Of a DNA stretch of 64,000 nt, positions 8,282 through 17,234 are shown piece after piece (the stretch's first letter is position 1; each line of letters opens with the position of its first letter). The position numbers and the translations under genes were made by a program. The stretch spans positions 992,001-1,056,000 of the forward strand of contig NZ_FXYE01000002.1 of NCBI RefSeq assembly GCF_900184935.1. The letters are read 5' to 3'. Below the pieces are notes generated by a model that did no database searches, was not told the origin of the DNA, and saw only the letters and a list, made by a program, of their open reading frames with translations. This DNA comes from Actibacterium lipolyticum. Lineage in GTDB: Bacteria > Pseudomonadota > Alphaproteobacteria > Rhodobacterales > Rhodobacteraceae.

Positions 8282-8977
8282 TTAGGCCGAAAGCGCGTGA
8301 AGCAACGTGGCAAGGATCAGCCCAACCGCAACAGCCACTCCCGACAGGTGATGGTTTTCATTGAACGCACGCGGGAACACCTCTGTCGCGAGGGATGCAA
8401 CGACGGCGCCAGCTGCGAAACATCGGGTCAACGCGATGGTTTCCGGGGCAACACCGGCAAACGCCCATTCACCGACCAACGCAGCACTGGCAAGGATGCC
8501 GGCCGTCGCCGCCCACAGCCAGAACACCGTGCGCCGGGATAAGCCCGAACGGCACATCTGTTTGGCACCGCCCGCAGCCTCGGGGAGGTTGGCAAGGAAG
8601 ATCGCGCCAGCTAGGGCCGCAACCTCGGAAAAATCAGCGCCGATCAGCGCCACGCCCAGCGCCAGGTTTTCGGGGATGCCGTCCAGCGTAATCGCAACCA
8701 ACAACCCGCCGCCGCGACCGGCCTCCCACTTTTCATCAATCAGGTAGTCGACCGCCGTAAACACGACCGCCCCCAGCGCCACGAAAAACATCGCCGAGAC
8801 CAATGACGCCTGACTGATCGACGGTTTGATCATATCCAGCATCAGCGTGACGATCAGCGCCCCGCCCGCCATCGCCAAAAGGAAACCTTCGACGCGTTCA
8901 GGCAGCGGGCCGAAAATCCCCCAGACCGCGCCCACAATCAGCGCGGCAGAGACAACCAGAATGACAAGGACAATCAT
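8282..8977 (-). CDS. ZIP-like membrane transporter
   Basis: A 231-residue integral membrane protein with about eight hydrophobic segments in the ZIP arrangement. The TM4 and TM5 signature motifs are present in altered form: LDGIPENLALGV at 98-109 and NLPEA at 130-134. Standard ZIPs have HNxPEG and HxxPEG, with histidines binding Zn2+ or Fe2+. Here Asp99 and Asn130 take the histidine positions, so metal choice or transport may differ. The C-terminus has NENHHLSG. The start lacks a strong ribosome site. The gene sits upstream of queC but a leader with its own structure separates them. Confidence 0.72.
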   Translation of the reverse strand: MIVLVILVVSAALIVGAVWGIFGPLPERVEGFLLAMAGGALIVTLMLDMIKPSISQASLVSAMFFVALGAVVFTAVDYLIDEKWEAGRGGGLLVAITLDGIPENLALGVALIGADFSEVAALAGAIFLANLPEAAGGAKQMCRSGLSRRTVFWLWAATAGILASAALVGEWAFAGVAPETIALTRCFAAGAVVASLATEVFPRAFNENHHLSGVAVAVGLILATLLHALSA

Positions 8978-9060
8978 CTAAACAAAGTGATCCCAAAGGA
9001 GCGCACCGCGCACCCCAATGGGCCGAGTTTTCAGAAGCGGCACTGTAAATGCAAGCGGTG

Positions 9061-9969
9061 TTAATACACCTTCGGCACGTAAAGTTCGTCCGGCAGAACT
9101 TGGCGTTCGTAATCAGGGTTGAACACGCGGTCTGGCAGGCTGACCTTTTCGCTGGGCACCTCTTCATAAGGGATTTGCGACAGAAGGTGTTCAATGCAAT
9201 TCAGCCGCTCGCGCTTTTTGTCGTTGCCTTCGACGATGTACCACGGGGCTTCGGGGATGTTGGTACGGGCGAACATCTCTTCCTTGGCCTTGGTGTACTG
9301 CTCCCACCGGATGCGGCTTTCCAGATCCATGGGCGACAGCTTCCACTGTTTCATCGGGTCGTGGATGCGCATCAGGAAGCGAAGCTGTTGCTCCTCATCC
9401 GTGATCGAAAACCAATATTTCAGAACGATAATGCCAGAGCGCACCAGCATACGTTCAAATTCGGGAACATCCTGAAAGAAGGTTTCGACCTGATCGTCAG
9501 TGGCAAATCCCATGACGCGTTCAACCCCGGCGCGGTTGTACCACGACCGGTCAAACAGCACGATTTCACCGCCCGCAGGCAGGTGCGGGACATAGCGTTG
9601 GAAATACCACTGACTTTGTTCCCGACGCGACGGGGCTGGCAAAGCCACCACGCGGGCGACGCGCGGGTTCAGGCGCTGGGTGATCCGTTTGATCACCCCG
9701 CCCTTCCCGGCACTGTCGCGCCCTTCCATGATGACCAGAACCTTGGCGTTGGTGTGCTGTACCCAATCCTGAAGCTTGATCAGTTCCGACTGAAGCCGCA
9801 AAAGATTGCGGAAATACACTTTGCGATCCAGCATTTCCGGGTGCTGCTGGTTATAGATTTTGCGGATCTCCATCGACAGCATGGGTTCGCTGAACTCGAT
9901 CTCAAAATCTTCGTCCAGTGTGTCTTCCAGCTCTGCTTCCAGCCAGTCCAGTTGTCGATCGTCGGTCAT
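9061..9969 (-). CDS. ppk2: Polyphosphate kinase 2 (PPK2 family)
   Basis: A 302-residue one-domain PPK2. Walker A is GRDSAGKGG at 83-91 and Walker B is IVLFDRSWYNR at 136-146. The lid-like segment has ALPAPSRREQSQWYFQRY (109-126). Such enzymes phosphorylate nucleoside mono- or diphosphates with polyphosphate, or run the reverse reaction. Length and the YNRAG motif suit class I PPK2, which mainly acts on diphosphates; this is an inference. AGGA precedes the ATG by seven bases. Monocistronic. Confidence 0.93.
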   Translation of the reverse strand: MTDDRQLDWLEAELEDTLDEDFEIEFSEPMLSMEIRKIYNQQHPEMLDRKVYFRNLLRLQSELIKLQDWVQHTNAKVLVIMEGRDSAGKGGVIKRITQRLNPRVARVVALPAPSRREQSQWYFQRYVPHLPAGGEIVLFDRSWYNRAGVERVMGFATDDQVETFFQDVPEFERMLVRSGIIVLKYWFSITDEEQQLRFLMRIHDPMKQWKLSPMDLESRIRWEQYTKAKEEMFARTNIPEAPWYIVEGNDKKRERLNCIEHLLSQIPYEEVPSEKVSLPDRVFNPDYERQVLPDELYVPKVY

Positions 9970-10027
9970 GGTTTTGTCCTGTCATTTTACCGAACTGTCG
10001 CTAACAGCGCCGGTTGAAGGTTTTGTG

Positions 10028-10486
10028 TCAGACGGGCAAGGCAGTGGTCTTGAACACTGTCTTCAACGCAAAGCTTGAATGCATTTGCGCAACCCCCGGC
10101 AGGCGCGTCAGATGGCGACGGTGGATGCGGGCAAAATCCTCGCTGTCTTGCGCCACGACTTTCAGCAGATAATCAAAACTGCCCGCCATCAGGTGGCATT
10201 CCAACACGTCCGGCACGCGGGCGACAGCCTTTTCAAACGCGTCCAGCACCTCGTTCGCTTGCCCCGACAGGGTGATTTCCACGAACACCGTCGTTGGCCG
10301 CCCCATTTTGCGCGCGTCCAGCAAAGCGACATAGTTGCGGATATATCCGTCCACCTCCAGCCGGTGAACACGGCGATGGCAGGCCGACGGCGAAAGGTTC
10401 ACGCGTTCCGACAGATCAGCGTTCGAAATGCGCCCATCTTTTTGCATCACCGTCAGAATCCGTCGGTCTGTTTCGTCCAATTCCAT
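10028..10486 (-). CDS. Lrp/AsnC family regulator, probable regulator of ald
   Basis: A 152-residue protein with an N-terminal AsnC helix-turn-helix (DETDRRILTVMQKDGRISNADLSERVNLSPSACHRRV, residues 4-40) and a C-terminal RAM ligand domain (VECHLMAGSFDYLLKV type motif). Lrp proteins form octamers that wrap promoter DNA and sense amino acids. It is divergent from ald over 136 bases, the usual arrangement for an alanine-responsive activator of alanine dehydrogenase. Confidence 0.9.
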   Translation of the reverse strand: MELDETDRRILTVMQKDGRISNADLSERVNLSPSACHRRVHRLEVDGYIRNYVALLDARKMGRPTTVFVEITLSGQANEVLDAFEKAVARVPDVLECHLMAGSFDYLLKVVAQDSEDFARIHRRHLTRLPGVAQMHSSFALKTVFKTTALPV

Positions 10487-10533
10487 AACTGCACACGTTC
10501 CTTCGAATATTTACACTAAGCTTGCACGAAATC

Positions 10534-10580
10534 TGCGAAACCAAGCAATCCCAATTGAGATAATTCAAAGCAATTTCGCA
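10534..10580. promoter_or_regulatory. Inverted repeat in the lrp-ald intergenic region, candidate Lrp operator
   Basis: TGCGAAA at 10534-10540 and its inverse TTTCGCA at 10574-10580 flank an AT-rich stretch in the gap between the divergent regulator and ald. Another GCACGAAAT lies just upstream. Lrp proteins favour AT-rich sites with such flanks. Confidence 0.4.
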
Positions 10581-10622
10581 TGACCCGGCGCAAGATCAAG
10601 AAAACCCAAGGGAGGAAGAGTA

Positions 10623-11741
10623 ATGATTATCGGCTGCCCGAAAGAGATTAAGCCGCAAGAGTTTCGCGTCGGCATGACCCCAAATGCCGTCCAAGAGGCC
10701 GTGGCCCACGGCCACGAGGTGCTGATCGAAACCCACGCCGGGGCTGGCTCTGGCTTTCCCGATGCAGATTACGCCGCAGCGGGCGCAACATTGGTTGATA
10801 CCGCCGAAGAAGTCTTTGCCCGCGCCGAAATGATCGTAAAAGTGAAAGAGCCCCAAGCGATTGAACGTAAGCGCCTGCGCGAGGGGCAGCTTTTGTTCAC
10901 CTATCTGCATCTGGCCCCGGATTGCGCCCAAACCACCGACCTGTTGGAAAGCGGCGTAACGGCCATTGCCTATGAAACCGTGACCGACGCGCAAGGCGGC
11001 CTGCCCCTGCTTGCGCCCATGTCCGAAGTTGCCGGTCGCCTGTCGCCGCAGGTTGGCGCGTGGACGTTGCAAAAGGCCAATGGCGGGCGTGGCGTGTTGT
11101 TGGGCGGTGTACCGGGTGTTGGCCCCGCCAAGGTGGTTGTAATCGGCGGCGGTGTGGTTGGCACGCACGCGGCGCGGGTTGCCGCCGGTATGGGGGCCGA
11201 TGTGACCGTGCTTGACCGTTCCCTTCCACGGCTACGGTATTTGGACGATGTGTTCGGCGGCGTGTTCCGGAACCGATACTCTTCCGCCGGGGCGCTGGAT
11301 GAATTGCTGGCCGAAGCTGACATGGTCGTCGGCGCCGTGCTGATCCCCGGCGCGGCAGCGCCTAAACTTGTCACGCGCGACCACCTGAAAACAATGAAAC
11401 CCGGCGCCGCAATTGTGGATGTGGCAATTGACCAAGGCGGGTGTTTCGAAACCTCGCGCGCCACAACGCATGAAGACCCGATATACGAGGTTGATGGCGT
11501 GATGCATTACTGCGTGGCCAATATGCCGGGCGCGGTTGCGCGCACGTCCACCATCGCGCTTGGCAATGCAACGATGCCCTTCCTGTTGGATCTGGCCGAC
11601 AAGGGCTGGCGGCAGGCCTGTACCGACGATCCGCATCTTCTGAACGGGTTAAACACTCATGACGGGCAGCTGACGTATTTTGCGGTAGGCAAGGCGTTGG
11701 GGATCGATGTAATCGCGCCGAACTTGGCGCTTAAGTCCTAA
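10623..11741 (+). CDS. ald: Alanine dehydrogenase
   Basis: A 372-residue enzyme interconverting L-alanine and pyruvate plus ammonia with NAD. The N-terminus [20 protein letters not shown] is the family signature with substrate Arg/Lys residues. The NAD fold carries [20 protein letters not shown] near 170-190. [16 protein letters not shown] near 298-313 matches the conserved C-terminal block. GGGAGGAAGAG precedes the ATG. Probably controlled by the divergent Lrp-type gene. Confidence 0.96.
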   Translation: MIIGCPKEIKPQEFRVGMTPNAVQEAVAHGHEVLIETHAGAGSGFPDADYAAAGATLVDTAEEVFARAEMIVKVKEPQAIERKRLREGQLLFTYLHLAPDCAQTTDLLESGVTAIAYETVTDAQGGLPLLAPMSEVAGRLSPQVGAWTLQKANGGRGVLLGGVPGVGPAKVVVIGGGVVGTHAARVAAGMGADVTVLDRSLPRLRYLDDVFGGVFRNRYSSAGALDELLAEADMVVGAVLIPGAAAPKLVTRDHLKTMKPGAAIVDVAIDQGGCFETSRATTHEDPIYEVDGVMHYCVANMPGAVARTSTIALGNATMPFLLDLADKGWRQACTDDPHLLNGLNTHDGQLTYFAVGKALGIDVIAPNLALKS

Positions 11742-11744
11742 CGC

Positions 11745-11774
11745 AAAAAGGCCCGCCACATTGGGCGGGCCTTT
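11745..11774. terminator. Bidirectional terminator between ald and mscL
   Basis: Arms 11750-11757 and 11764-11771 form a perfect 8-bp GC stem with a 6-base loop. It is flanked by AAAAA on the left and TTT on the right, so it can end both ald (plus) and mscL (minus). Confidence 0.8.
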
Positions 11775-11792
11775 CGCAAAATCAAACGGCGA

Positions 11793-12218
11793 TTACTTCT
11801 TCAGAAGGTCGCGGATTTCAGACAGCAGATCTTCCTGCGAAGGACCAGCTGGTGCTTCTGGTGCTGCTTCTTCTTCCTTCTTCGCTGCGTCTTTTACTTT
11901 GTTGACGTAACGAACCAGCATGAACACCACGAATGCGATGATCAGGAAGTTGATGATTGCCATGATGAAGGAACCGTAAGCAAACACCGATGCGCCGGCT
12001 TCACGTGCTGCTTCAAGCGATGCGAATTCGCCTTCGCCGCTAAGAACGACAAACATGTTCGAGAAGTCGATGCCACCGATAACCAGACCGATGATTGGGT
12101 TGATCAGGTCAGCAACCAAAGAGCTTACGATCGCAGTGAACGCAGCACCGATGATGATACCAACGGCCATGTCCATGACGTTGCCTTTGGCGATAAAGTC
12201 TTTGAATTCGTTCAGCAT
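11793..12218 (-). CDS. mscL: Large-conductance mechanosensitive channel
   Basis: A 141-residue inner-membrane protein. The N-terminus [26 protein letters not shown] is the S1 helix and first membrane helix of MscL. A second membrane helix is near residues 75-100 ([26 protein letters not shown]). The cytoplasmic tail is charged ([11 protein letters not shown]) and ends in the bundle-forming helix SEIRDLLKK. MscL pentamers open under high membrane tension to release solutes on osmotic downshock. AAGGTGGGG precedes the start. Confidence 0.97.
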   Translation of the reverse strand: MLNEFKDFIAKGNVMDMAVGIIIGAAFTAIVSSLVADLINPIIGLVIGGIDFSNMFVVLSGEGEFASLEAAREAGASVFAYGSFIMAIINFLIIAFVVFMLVRYVNKVKDAAKKEEEAAPEAPAGPSQEDLLSEIRDLLKK

Positions 12219-12260
12219 GTCCCCACCTTTTTCCTAGGTTTGATCTTAGGTTGTTTCAAT

Positions 12261-12274
12261 TGCGCATATGCGCA
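12261..12274. promoter_or_regulatory. Perfect 14-bp palindrome, candidate operator
   Basis: TGCGCATATGCGCA is a perfect palindrome in the gap between mscL and the divergent GST gene, 43 bases above the mscL start and 96 above the GST start. A dimeric regulator could bind it; none is encoded next to it. Confidence 0.4.
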
Positions 12275-12369
12275 CATTCAATAATACGCTAATGGCGTGG
12301 TCATTGCTAAAAATATTGGGGAAAAAACAGGCGATACTCCCCCAAACCACTCTAAACGTTAGGATCGAC

Positions 12370-13071
12370 ATGACCGCCCTTGCTGATTTCCCGATCACAA
12401 AACGCTGGCCACCACGGGACGTGAACGCCGTTCAATACTACGGCCTTGCCACGCCAAACGGCGTCAAAGTCTCTATTATGCTAGAAGAAACCGGTCTGCC
12501 CTATGACGCGCATCTGGTGTCTTTCGCGACCGATGACCAGATGAGCGATGCGTTCCTTTCGCTGAACCCGAACAACAAAATCCCTGCGATTATTGATCCC
12601 GAAGGGCCGAACGGAAAACCGCTGCCCCTGTTCGAAAGCGGTGCGATCCTTGTGTATTTGGCCGAAAAAACCGGGCAATTCCTGCCCATTGATCCGGCCA
12701 AGCGGTACGAAGTGCTGCAATGGTTGATGTTTCAGATGGGCGGTGTTGGGCCCATGTTCGGCCAGATGGGCTTTTTCGTGAAAATGGGCGGTAAAGACGT
12801 AACCGACCCCATCCCGCGCGACCGTTACGTGAACGAGGCTAAGCGCCTGTTGAACGTTCTGGAACAACGCCTTGAAGGGCGCGACTGGGTCTGTGACGAC
12901 TATTCCATCGCCGACATCGCCATCGCGCCTTGGCTGCACACCGTCGTCGGATTTTACGAGGCTGGCCCGCTGGTTGGCTTTGACGATCTGGCAAACGTCA
13001 AAGCCTATTACGAACGGTTCATGGCGCGCCCGGCGGTTGAACGCGGATACGCCCAACCACCGCGCGACTAA
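12370..13071 (+). CDS. Glutathione S-transferase, Nu class (YghU/YfcG-like)
   Basis: A 233-residue thioredoxin-fold GST. The segment YYGLATPNGVKVSIMLEETGLPYDAHLV (23-50) carries the TPNG motif typical of Nu-class enzymes such as E. coli YfcG and YghU, which act as glutathione-disulfide reductases. NPNNKIPAI and FESGAILVYLAEK form the glutathione site, then an all-helical C-terminal domain (DDYSIADIAIAPWL). The ATG at 12370 is preceded by AGGAT; earlier in-frame codons run through AT-rich non-coding sequence. Ends 3 bases from the convergent ytoQ. Confidence 0.9.
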   Translation: MTALADFPITKRWPPRDVNAVQYYGLATPNGVKVSIMLEETGLPYDAHLVSFATDDQMSDAFLSLNPNNKIPAIIDPEGPNGKPLPLFESGAILVYLAEKTGQFLPIDPAKRYEVLQWLMFQMGGVGPMFGQMGFFVKMGGKDVTDPIPRDRYVNEAKRLLNVLEQRLEGRDWVCDDYSIADIAIAPWLHTVVGFYEAGPLVGFDDLANVKAYYERFMARPAVERGYAQPPRD

Positions 13072-13074
13072 CGC

Positions 13075-13524
13075 TTAGGCGGGCAAAGCGCCCGTCAGAA
13101 CATAGCGCAAGATTTCGACAACCTGATGCGGCTCTTCGGCGACGGCCAAGGCGGTCGCATCAACCTCTTTCAGCGCGTGCTGGTGATCTGGCCCGTGCAG
13201 AATGATCAACGATTTGCCAAGTGCCGCGGCATAGCCCGCATCAAACGCTGCGTTCCACTGTTTGTATTTGTCGCCAAAGCGCACGACCACGACATCGGCA
13301 TCTTCGATCCCCTTGCGGGTGCGGATCGCGTTTACCATCGCGCCCTTATGGTCGTGCCAATACTTGTTCGGCTCTTCCCCCAAAATGGCGACACCGCAAT
13401 CATCGCTGGCGGCGTGATCGGTGACCGGGCTGTTGAACGAGGCGTCCAACCCCTTTGCGCCTTCGACGATCTGTTCGCGCCAATCGGTGTGGATTTCCCC
13501 AGACAGGTAAACTTTCAACGTCAT
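13075..13524 (-). CDS. YtoQ family protein
   Basis: A 149-residue protein of the YtoQ family, related to nucleoside 2-deoxyribosyltransferases. MTLKVYLSGEIHTDWREQI opens the fold, followed by SPVTDHAASDDCG, NKYWHDHKGAMVNAIRTRKGI and a VVVVRFGDKYKQWNAAFDAGYAAALGK block that resembles the substrate site of that superfamily. The biochemical role is unknown. The ATG at 13524 is chosen because GGAGG lies seven bases upstream; an ATG two codons earlier would be too close. Confidence 0.85.
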   Translation of the reverse strand: MTLKVYLSGEIHTDWREQIVEGAKGLDASFNSPVTDHAASDDCGVAILGEEPNKYWHDHKGAMVNAIRTRKGIEDADVVVVRFGDKYKQWNAAFDAGYAAALGKSLIILHGPDHQHALKEVDATALAVAEEPHQVVEILRYVLTGALPA

Positions 13525-13539
13525 TGCCATTCCTCCGCA

Positions 13540-14190
13540 TTACTTGGTGCCGGTGTTCCACATTGCGCCCAACGCGTCCACCACGGCATCGTCGCTGAAT
13601 TGATCAAACCGCCGATAATGGGCACCAACCGCGATGAAGGGCTGCGGCACCTCTAGGCAGATCAGGTTGTCGACCAGCCCGCGCATTTCTTCCAACACAT
13701 CGAGCGGGCCGACCGGCACCGCCAACCAGATCGCATCGGGTTTTGCCCCGCGCAGCGCCTTCAACGCCGCCTTGACCGTCGCGCCGGTTGCGATGCCATC
13801 ATCCACAACGATCGCCGTCGTGCCCGACAGCGGCACAGATTTCCGATCACCAAGGTATTTCCCACGGCGTTCCGCGATTTGCGCCAGCTTTTCGTCAATC
13901 GCATCGGCGAAGTCTTCGCGCGTAAGCCCGGCGTATTTCAGCACATGATCGTTGAACACAATCTGATGGGCATCGCCATCCACTACTGCGCCAGCGGCCA
14001 CCTCTGGCTGGTGGGGCACGCCGATCTTGCGCACCATCAGCAAATCCAGCGGCGCGTTCAGGCGCTTTGCAACCGGAATGGCCACTGGCACCCCGCCCCG
14101 AGGCAACGCCAGTACAACAGGATTATCAGGTGCCGCTTTTGCGACCGCCTCGGCCAGCGCTTCGCCTGCTTGTGCGCGATCTGTGAACAT
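13540..14190 (-). CDS. Phosphoribosyltransferase family protein
   Basis: A 216-residue type I phosphoribosyltransferase-fold protein. The PRPP loop is VVDDGIATGAT at 128-138. LALPRGGVPVAIPVAKRLNAPLD (27-49) and the VRKIGVPHQPEVAAGAV stretch are those of the erythromycin-esterase-linked / Rv0571c-like group. Substrate is not known. Start chosen at ATG 14190 (MFTDRAQAG), after GGGGGCGACC. It lies 9 bases upstream of the ytoQ region and may share its transcript. Confidence 0.8.
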   Translation of the reverse strand: MFTDRAQAGEALAEAVAKAAPDNPVVLALPRGGVPVAIPVAKRLNAPLDLLMVRKIGVPHQPEVAAGAVVDGDAHQIVFNDHVLKYAGLTREDFADAIDEKLAQIAERRGKYLGDRKSVPLSGTTAIVVDDGIATGATVKAALKALRGAKPDAIWLAVPVGPLDVLEEMRGLVDNLICLEVPQPFIAVGAHYRRFDQFSDDAVVDALGAMWNTGTK

Positions 14191-14253
14191 GGTCGCCCCC
14201 TGCTGGTATGCCCACAAATTATGTCATCTGCCTTCGAATTTGCACAGCAGAAC

Positions 14254-14285
14254 AAAAAAGGGGCCAGAGTTTCCCCCGGCCCCTT
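14254..14285 (-). terminator. Rho-independent terminator of pheT
   Basis: Arms 14258-14265 and 14278-14285 pair over 8 positions around a 12-base loop. On the minus strand the stem runs into TTTTTT. Confidence 0.75.
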
Positions 14286-14306
14286 CAATTCCATTTCGCC
14301 AAAAGC

Positions 14307-16706
14307 TTACCCGCGCAGCGTGCCGCCCGTCGCCTTGGTGACCTTTTCAACAATCTTGGCGCCAACGGCTTCGATGTCTTTTTCGGTCAACGTCTTGTCG
14401 GTGGGTTGCAGGCGCACAGTGATGGCCAGCGATTTCATGTCTTCGCCCAGCGAACCGCCGATGAATTCATCGAACACACGTACTTCTTCGATCAGCGCCT
14501 TGTCGGCACCAGCAGCCGCGTTCACCAGCGTCAGCGCCTCTACATCCGCGCCGACGACGAAAGCGAAATCACGTTCCACCGCTTGCAGGTCGCTGGCATT
14601 CAGCGCCGCGCGGGTCGCGGATTTCTTTTTCGGGAACGGCGGCTGCTCAACGTAGATGGAGAAGCCGACTGCCGGGCCCTTCACATCCATCGCGTTCAGC
14701 ACCTTGGGGTGCAGTTCGCCAAAGACGGCCAGAACCTTTTTCGGCCCAAGGCAGATCGCGCCGGAACGACCCGGGTGCCAGTATTCGGGCACATTACGCA
14801 TGATCTGCGCCTTCGCCGGTGCGCCGATGGCGTTCAGCACCGCCTCTACATCCGCTTTGGCGTCATACACATCCACCGCGCGGCGGGCACCATGCACGTC
14901 TTTCGGGCCGGTGTGACCGACAAGGATACCAGTCGCCAACAGATGCTGTTCTTCAGGTTCAGCGCCGTGGAAGGCAGGGCCAACTTCGAACAATGCCAGA
15001 TCCATGAAACCGCGCGCTTGGTTGCGTGCCGCAGCCTGCAGAAGACCGGGCAAAAGCGATGGGCGCATGTGGCTCATTTCAGACGAGATCGGGTTTTCCA
15101 GCATCGTCGCATCATCACCGCCGCCGAACAGCACAGCACTGTCGCGATCGATGAAGGAATAGGTGACGCATTCATTGTACCCCAGCGCCGCACAGGTGCG
15201 CCGTGCGATGCCTTCGCGTTTCTGCATCGGTGTCAAAATGGCACGCGGCACGCCAGTAGTGGTCCGCGCCAGCGGCTTGCCTTCCAACTTGGTCAGGGAC
15301 GCGATCCGCGCGACCTCTTCCACCAGATCAGCTTCGCCCAGCACGTCGGGGCGCCAGCTTGGCACATGTGCCATGTCGCCTTCGATGCGGAAGCCAAGCG
15401 CGGTCAACGAGGCGCGCTGCGTCTCCGCCGGAATCTCCATCCCCACTAACGACTGCACACGGTCGGTATCCAGTTTGTAGGCCCGGCTGAAGTCAGGCAC
15501 TTCGCCCGCCACAACAACCTCGGACGCTTCGCCGCCGCACAGATCAAGGATCATGCGGGTGGCGTGGTCGATGCCATGCGGGGTCCATTCCGGGTCGATG
15601 CCACGTTCAAACCGATACCGCGCGTCCGAGTTGATCTTCAGAGCGCGGCCCGTCATCGCGGTGCGGATAGGGTCGAAATACGCGGCCTCTAGGAACACGT
15701 TCACCGTGTCTTCGGTACAGCCGCTTTCCAGCCCGCCCATCACGCCGCCAAGGCTTTCAACGCCGTTGTCGTCGGAAATCACCGTCATGCCAGCCTGCAT
15801 GATGTATTCTTTTTCATCCAGCGCAAGAAAGGTTTCGCCGCCCTTCGCACCATGCACACGCAGACCACCGGCCACCTTATCCGCGTCGAACACGTGCAGC
15901 GGGCGGTTGCGGTCATAGGTGAAGAAGTTCGTGATATCGACCAGCGCCGAGATTGGGCGCAACCCGATGGCGCGCAGGCAATCTTGCAGCCACGCAGGGC
16001 TTGGGCCGTTCTTCACACCACGGATCACGCGGCCATAGAATACAGGGCAGGCCTTTTCGCGCGTGTCCTTGTCGATCGTCACCTTGATCGGGCACGGGAA
16101 GTCACCCTTGATCACCGCCGTGTCACGCGCCTTCAGCGTGCCCAGACCACGCGCGGCCAGATCGCGGGCAATACCACGCACACCCAACGCATCGGGGCGG
16201 TTCGGGGTAATCGCGATTTCGATCACCGGGTCGACCTTGGACGGATCATGCTTGGCCAGCCAATCGACGAACTTTTCACCCACCTCGCCCGAGGGAAGCT
16301 CGATAATACCGTTGTGTTCGTCCGACAGCTCCAGCTCTTTTTCAGACGCCATCATGCCGTGGCTTTCCACGCCGCGGATTTTGCCGACCGAAATGGTGAT
16401 ATCCAGCCCCGGAATATACATGCCCGGTTTTGCCAGAACCACGGTGATGCCTTCACGCGCGTTGGGCGCGCCGCAAACGATCTGCTTTTCGCCTTCGTCG
16501 GTCTGAACCGAACACACGCGCAGCTTATCCGCATCGGGGTGCTGCTGCGCACTGGTGACCTTGGCGATGGTAAAGTCCTTCAGCGTCGCCGCCGGGTCTT
16601 CGACGCCTTCAACCTCTAGCCCCAAATCGGTCAGGGCATAAAGGATGTCATCAAGGCTCGCCTCGGTTTCCAAGTGATCTTTCAGCCAGGAGAGTGTGAA
16701 TTTCAT
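14307..16706 (-). CDS. pheT: Phenylalanyl-tRNA synthetase beta subunit
   Basis: A 799-residue PheT of normal length. The N-terminal KFTLSWLKDHL opens the B1 domain. A tRNA-binding OB fold follows (residues about 43-150, including HPDADKLRVC). The B3/B4 editing domain and the B5 domain come next, then the catalytic-like core and a C-terminal ferredoxin-fold anticodon-binding domain that contains VERDFAFVV. It pairs with PheS to charge tRNA-Phe. GGAGGAAACGAC precedes the ATG. Two genes separate it from pheS on the same strand. Confidence 0.97.
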   Translation of the reverse strand: MKFTLSWLKDHLETEASLDDILYALTDLGLEVEGVEDPAATLKDFTIAKVTSAQQHPDADKLRVCSVQTDEGEKQIVCGAPNAREGITVVLAKPGMYIPGLDITISVGKIRGVESHGMMASEKELELSDEHNGIIELPSGEVGEKFVDWLAKHDPSKVDPVIEIAITPNRPDALGVRGIARDLAARGLGTLKARDTAVIKGDFPCPIKVTIDKDTREKACPVFYGRVIRGVKNGPSPAWLQDCLRAIGLRPISALVDITNFFTYDRNRPLHVFDADKVAGGLRVHGAKGGETFLALDEKEYIMQAGMTVISDDNGVESLGGVMGGLESGCTEDTVNVFLEAAYFDPIRTAMTGRALKINSDARYRFERGIDPEWTPHGIDHATRMILDLCGGEASEVVVAGEVPDFSRAYKLDTDRVQSLVGMEIPAETQRASLTALGFRIEGDMAHVPSWRPDVLGEADLVEEVARIASLTKLEGKPLARTTTGVPRAILTPMQKREGIARRTCAALGYNECVTYSFIDRDSAVLFGGGDDATMLENPISSEMSHMRPSLLPGLLQAAARNQARGFMDLALFEVGPAFHGAEPEEQHLLATGILVGHTGPKDVHGARRAVDVYDAKADVEAVLNAIGAPAKAQIMRNVPEYWHPGRSGAICLGPKKVLAVFGELHPKVLNAMDVKGPAVGFSIYVEQPPFPKKKSATRAALNASDLQAVERDFAFVVGADVEALTLVNAAAGADKALIEEVRVFDEFIGGSLGEDMKSLAITVRLQPTDKTLTEKDIEAVGAKIVEKVTKATGGTLRG

Positions 16707-16730
16707 GTCGTTTCCTCCGTCGGCACCGCG

Positions 16731-17153
16731 TTAGCGGTCTGCCAAATCCTCAACCAATTCGAAATGTTCGAACACCAGAACCATTTCCGGGTCGAAATTG
16801 CCGTTCCGCGTAAAATACGCCTGATGGCCTTTGCGCCACGCGTCGAGCGTTTCAAATTCGCCCTCGGCCATGGCCATGTCTTCTGTCACGTCGCAAAACC
16901 GGACCTTTTCCACCTTGGTGGTCTTGATGACCAACGCGGGCGAGCCGTCCCAGTTCGCGGCAATATCACTGCGCCCAACCTTGGGCATGGAGGCGGGGTC
17001 ATCGGCAAACTCCGCAAACGCCTCGCACGTCGCGCGTTTCTTGCCGGACCGCACAAGGGAAAGCAGTTCGTTGCACAGCGTTTCACTGTCGCCGAACTTG
17101 AACGTCCCGGCGCCAGGGTAAGTTTGCTGGAGGTCTTCCATTTCATCGGTCAT
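16731..17153 (-). CDS. ASCH domain-containing protein
   Basis: A 140-residue protein of the ASCH superfamily, a beta-barrel fold linked to RNA or nucleotide binding. Family marks are FKFGDSETLCNELLSLVRSGKKRATCEA, a middle VKTTKVEKVRFCDVTEDMAMAEGEF-type block and WRKGHQAYF. The ATG at 17153 sits nine bases after AGAGG; a GTG three codons earlier touches that site and is less likely. It lies 24 bases before pheT in the pheS-pheT unit. Its function is unknown, but the setting in a tRNA synthetase operon suggests a link to RNA. Confidence 0.82.
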   Translation of the reverse strand: MTDEMEDLQQTYPGAGTFKFGDSETLCNELLSLVRSGKKRATCEAFAEFADDPASMPKVGRSDIAANWDGSPALVIKTTKVEKVRFCDVTEDMAMAEGEFETLDAWRKGHQAYFTRNGNFDPEMVLVFEHFELVEDLADR

Positions 17154-17234
17154 TTGGGCCACCCTCTAGGAAACGAGCGTGAGCCCGCATCGTCTCAATT
17201 TCTGGACTACCTTTCGGCCACGCCACCCCGAACC

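Noticed and set aside
14208-15449. 413-codon open frame opposite pheT
   Set aside because: Antisense shadow of pheT with no recognisable motifs.
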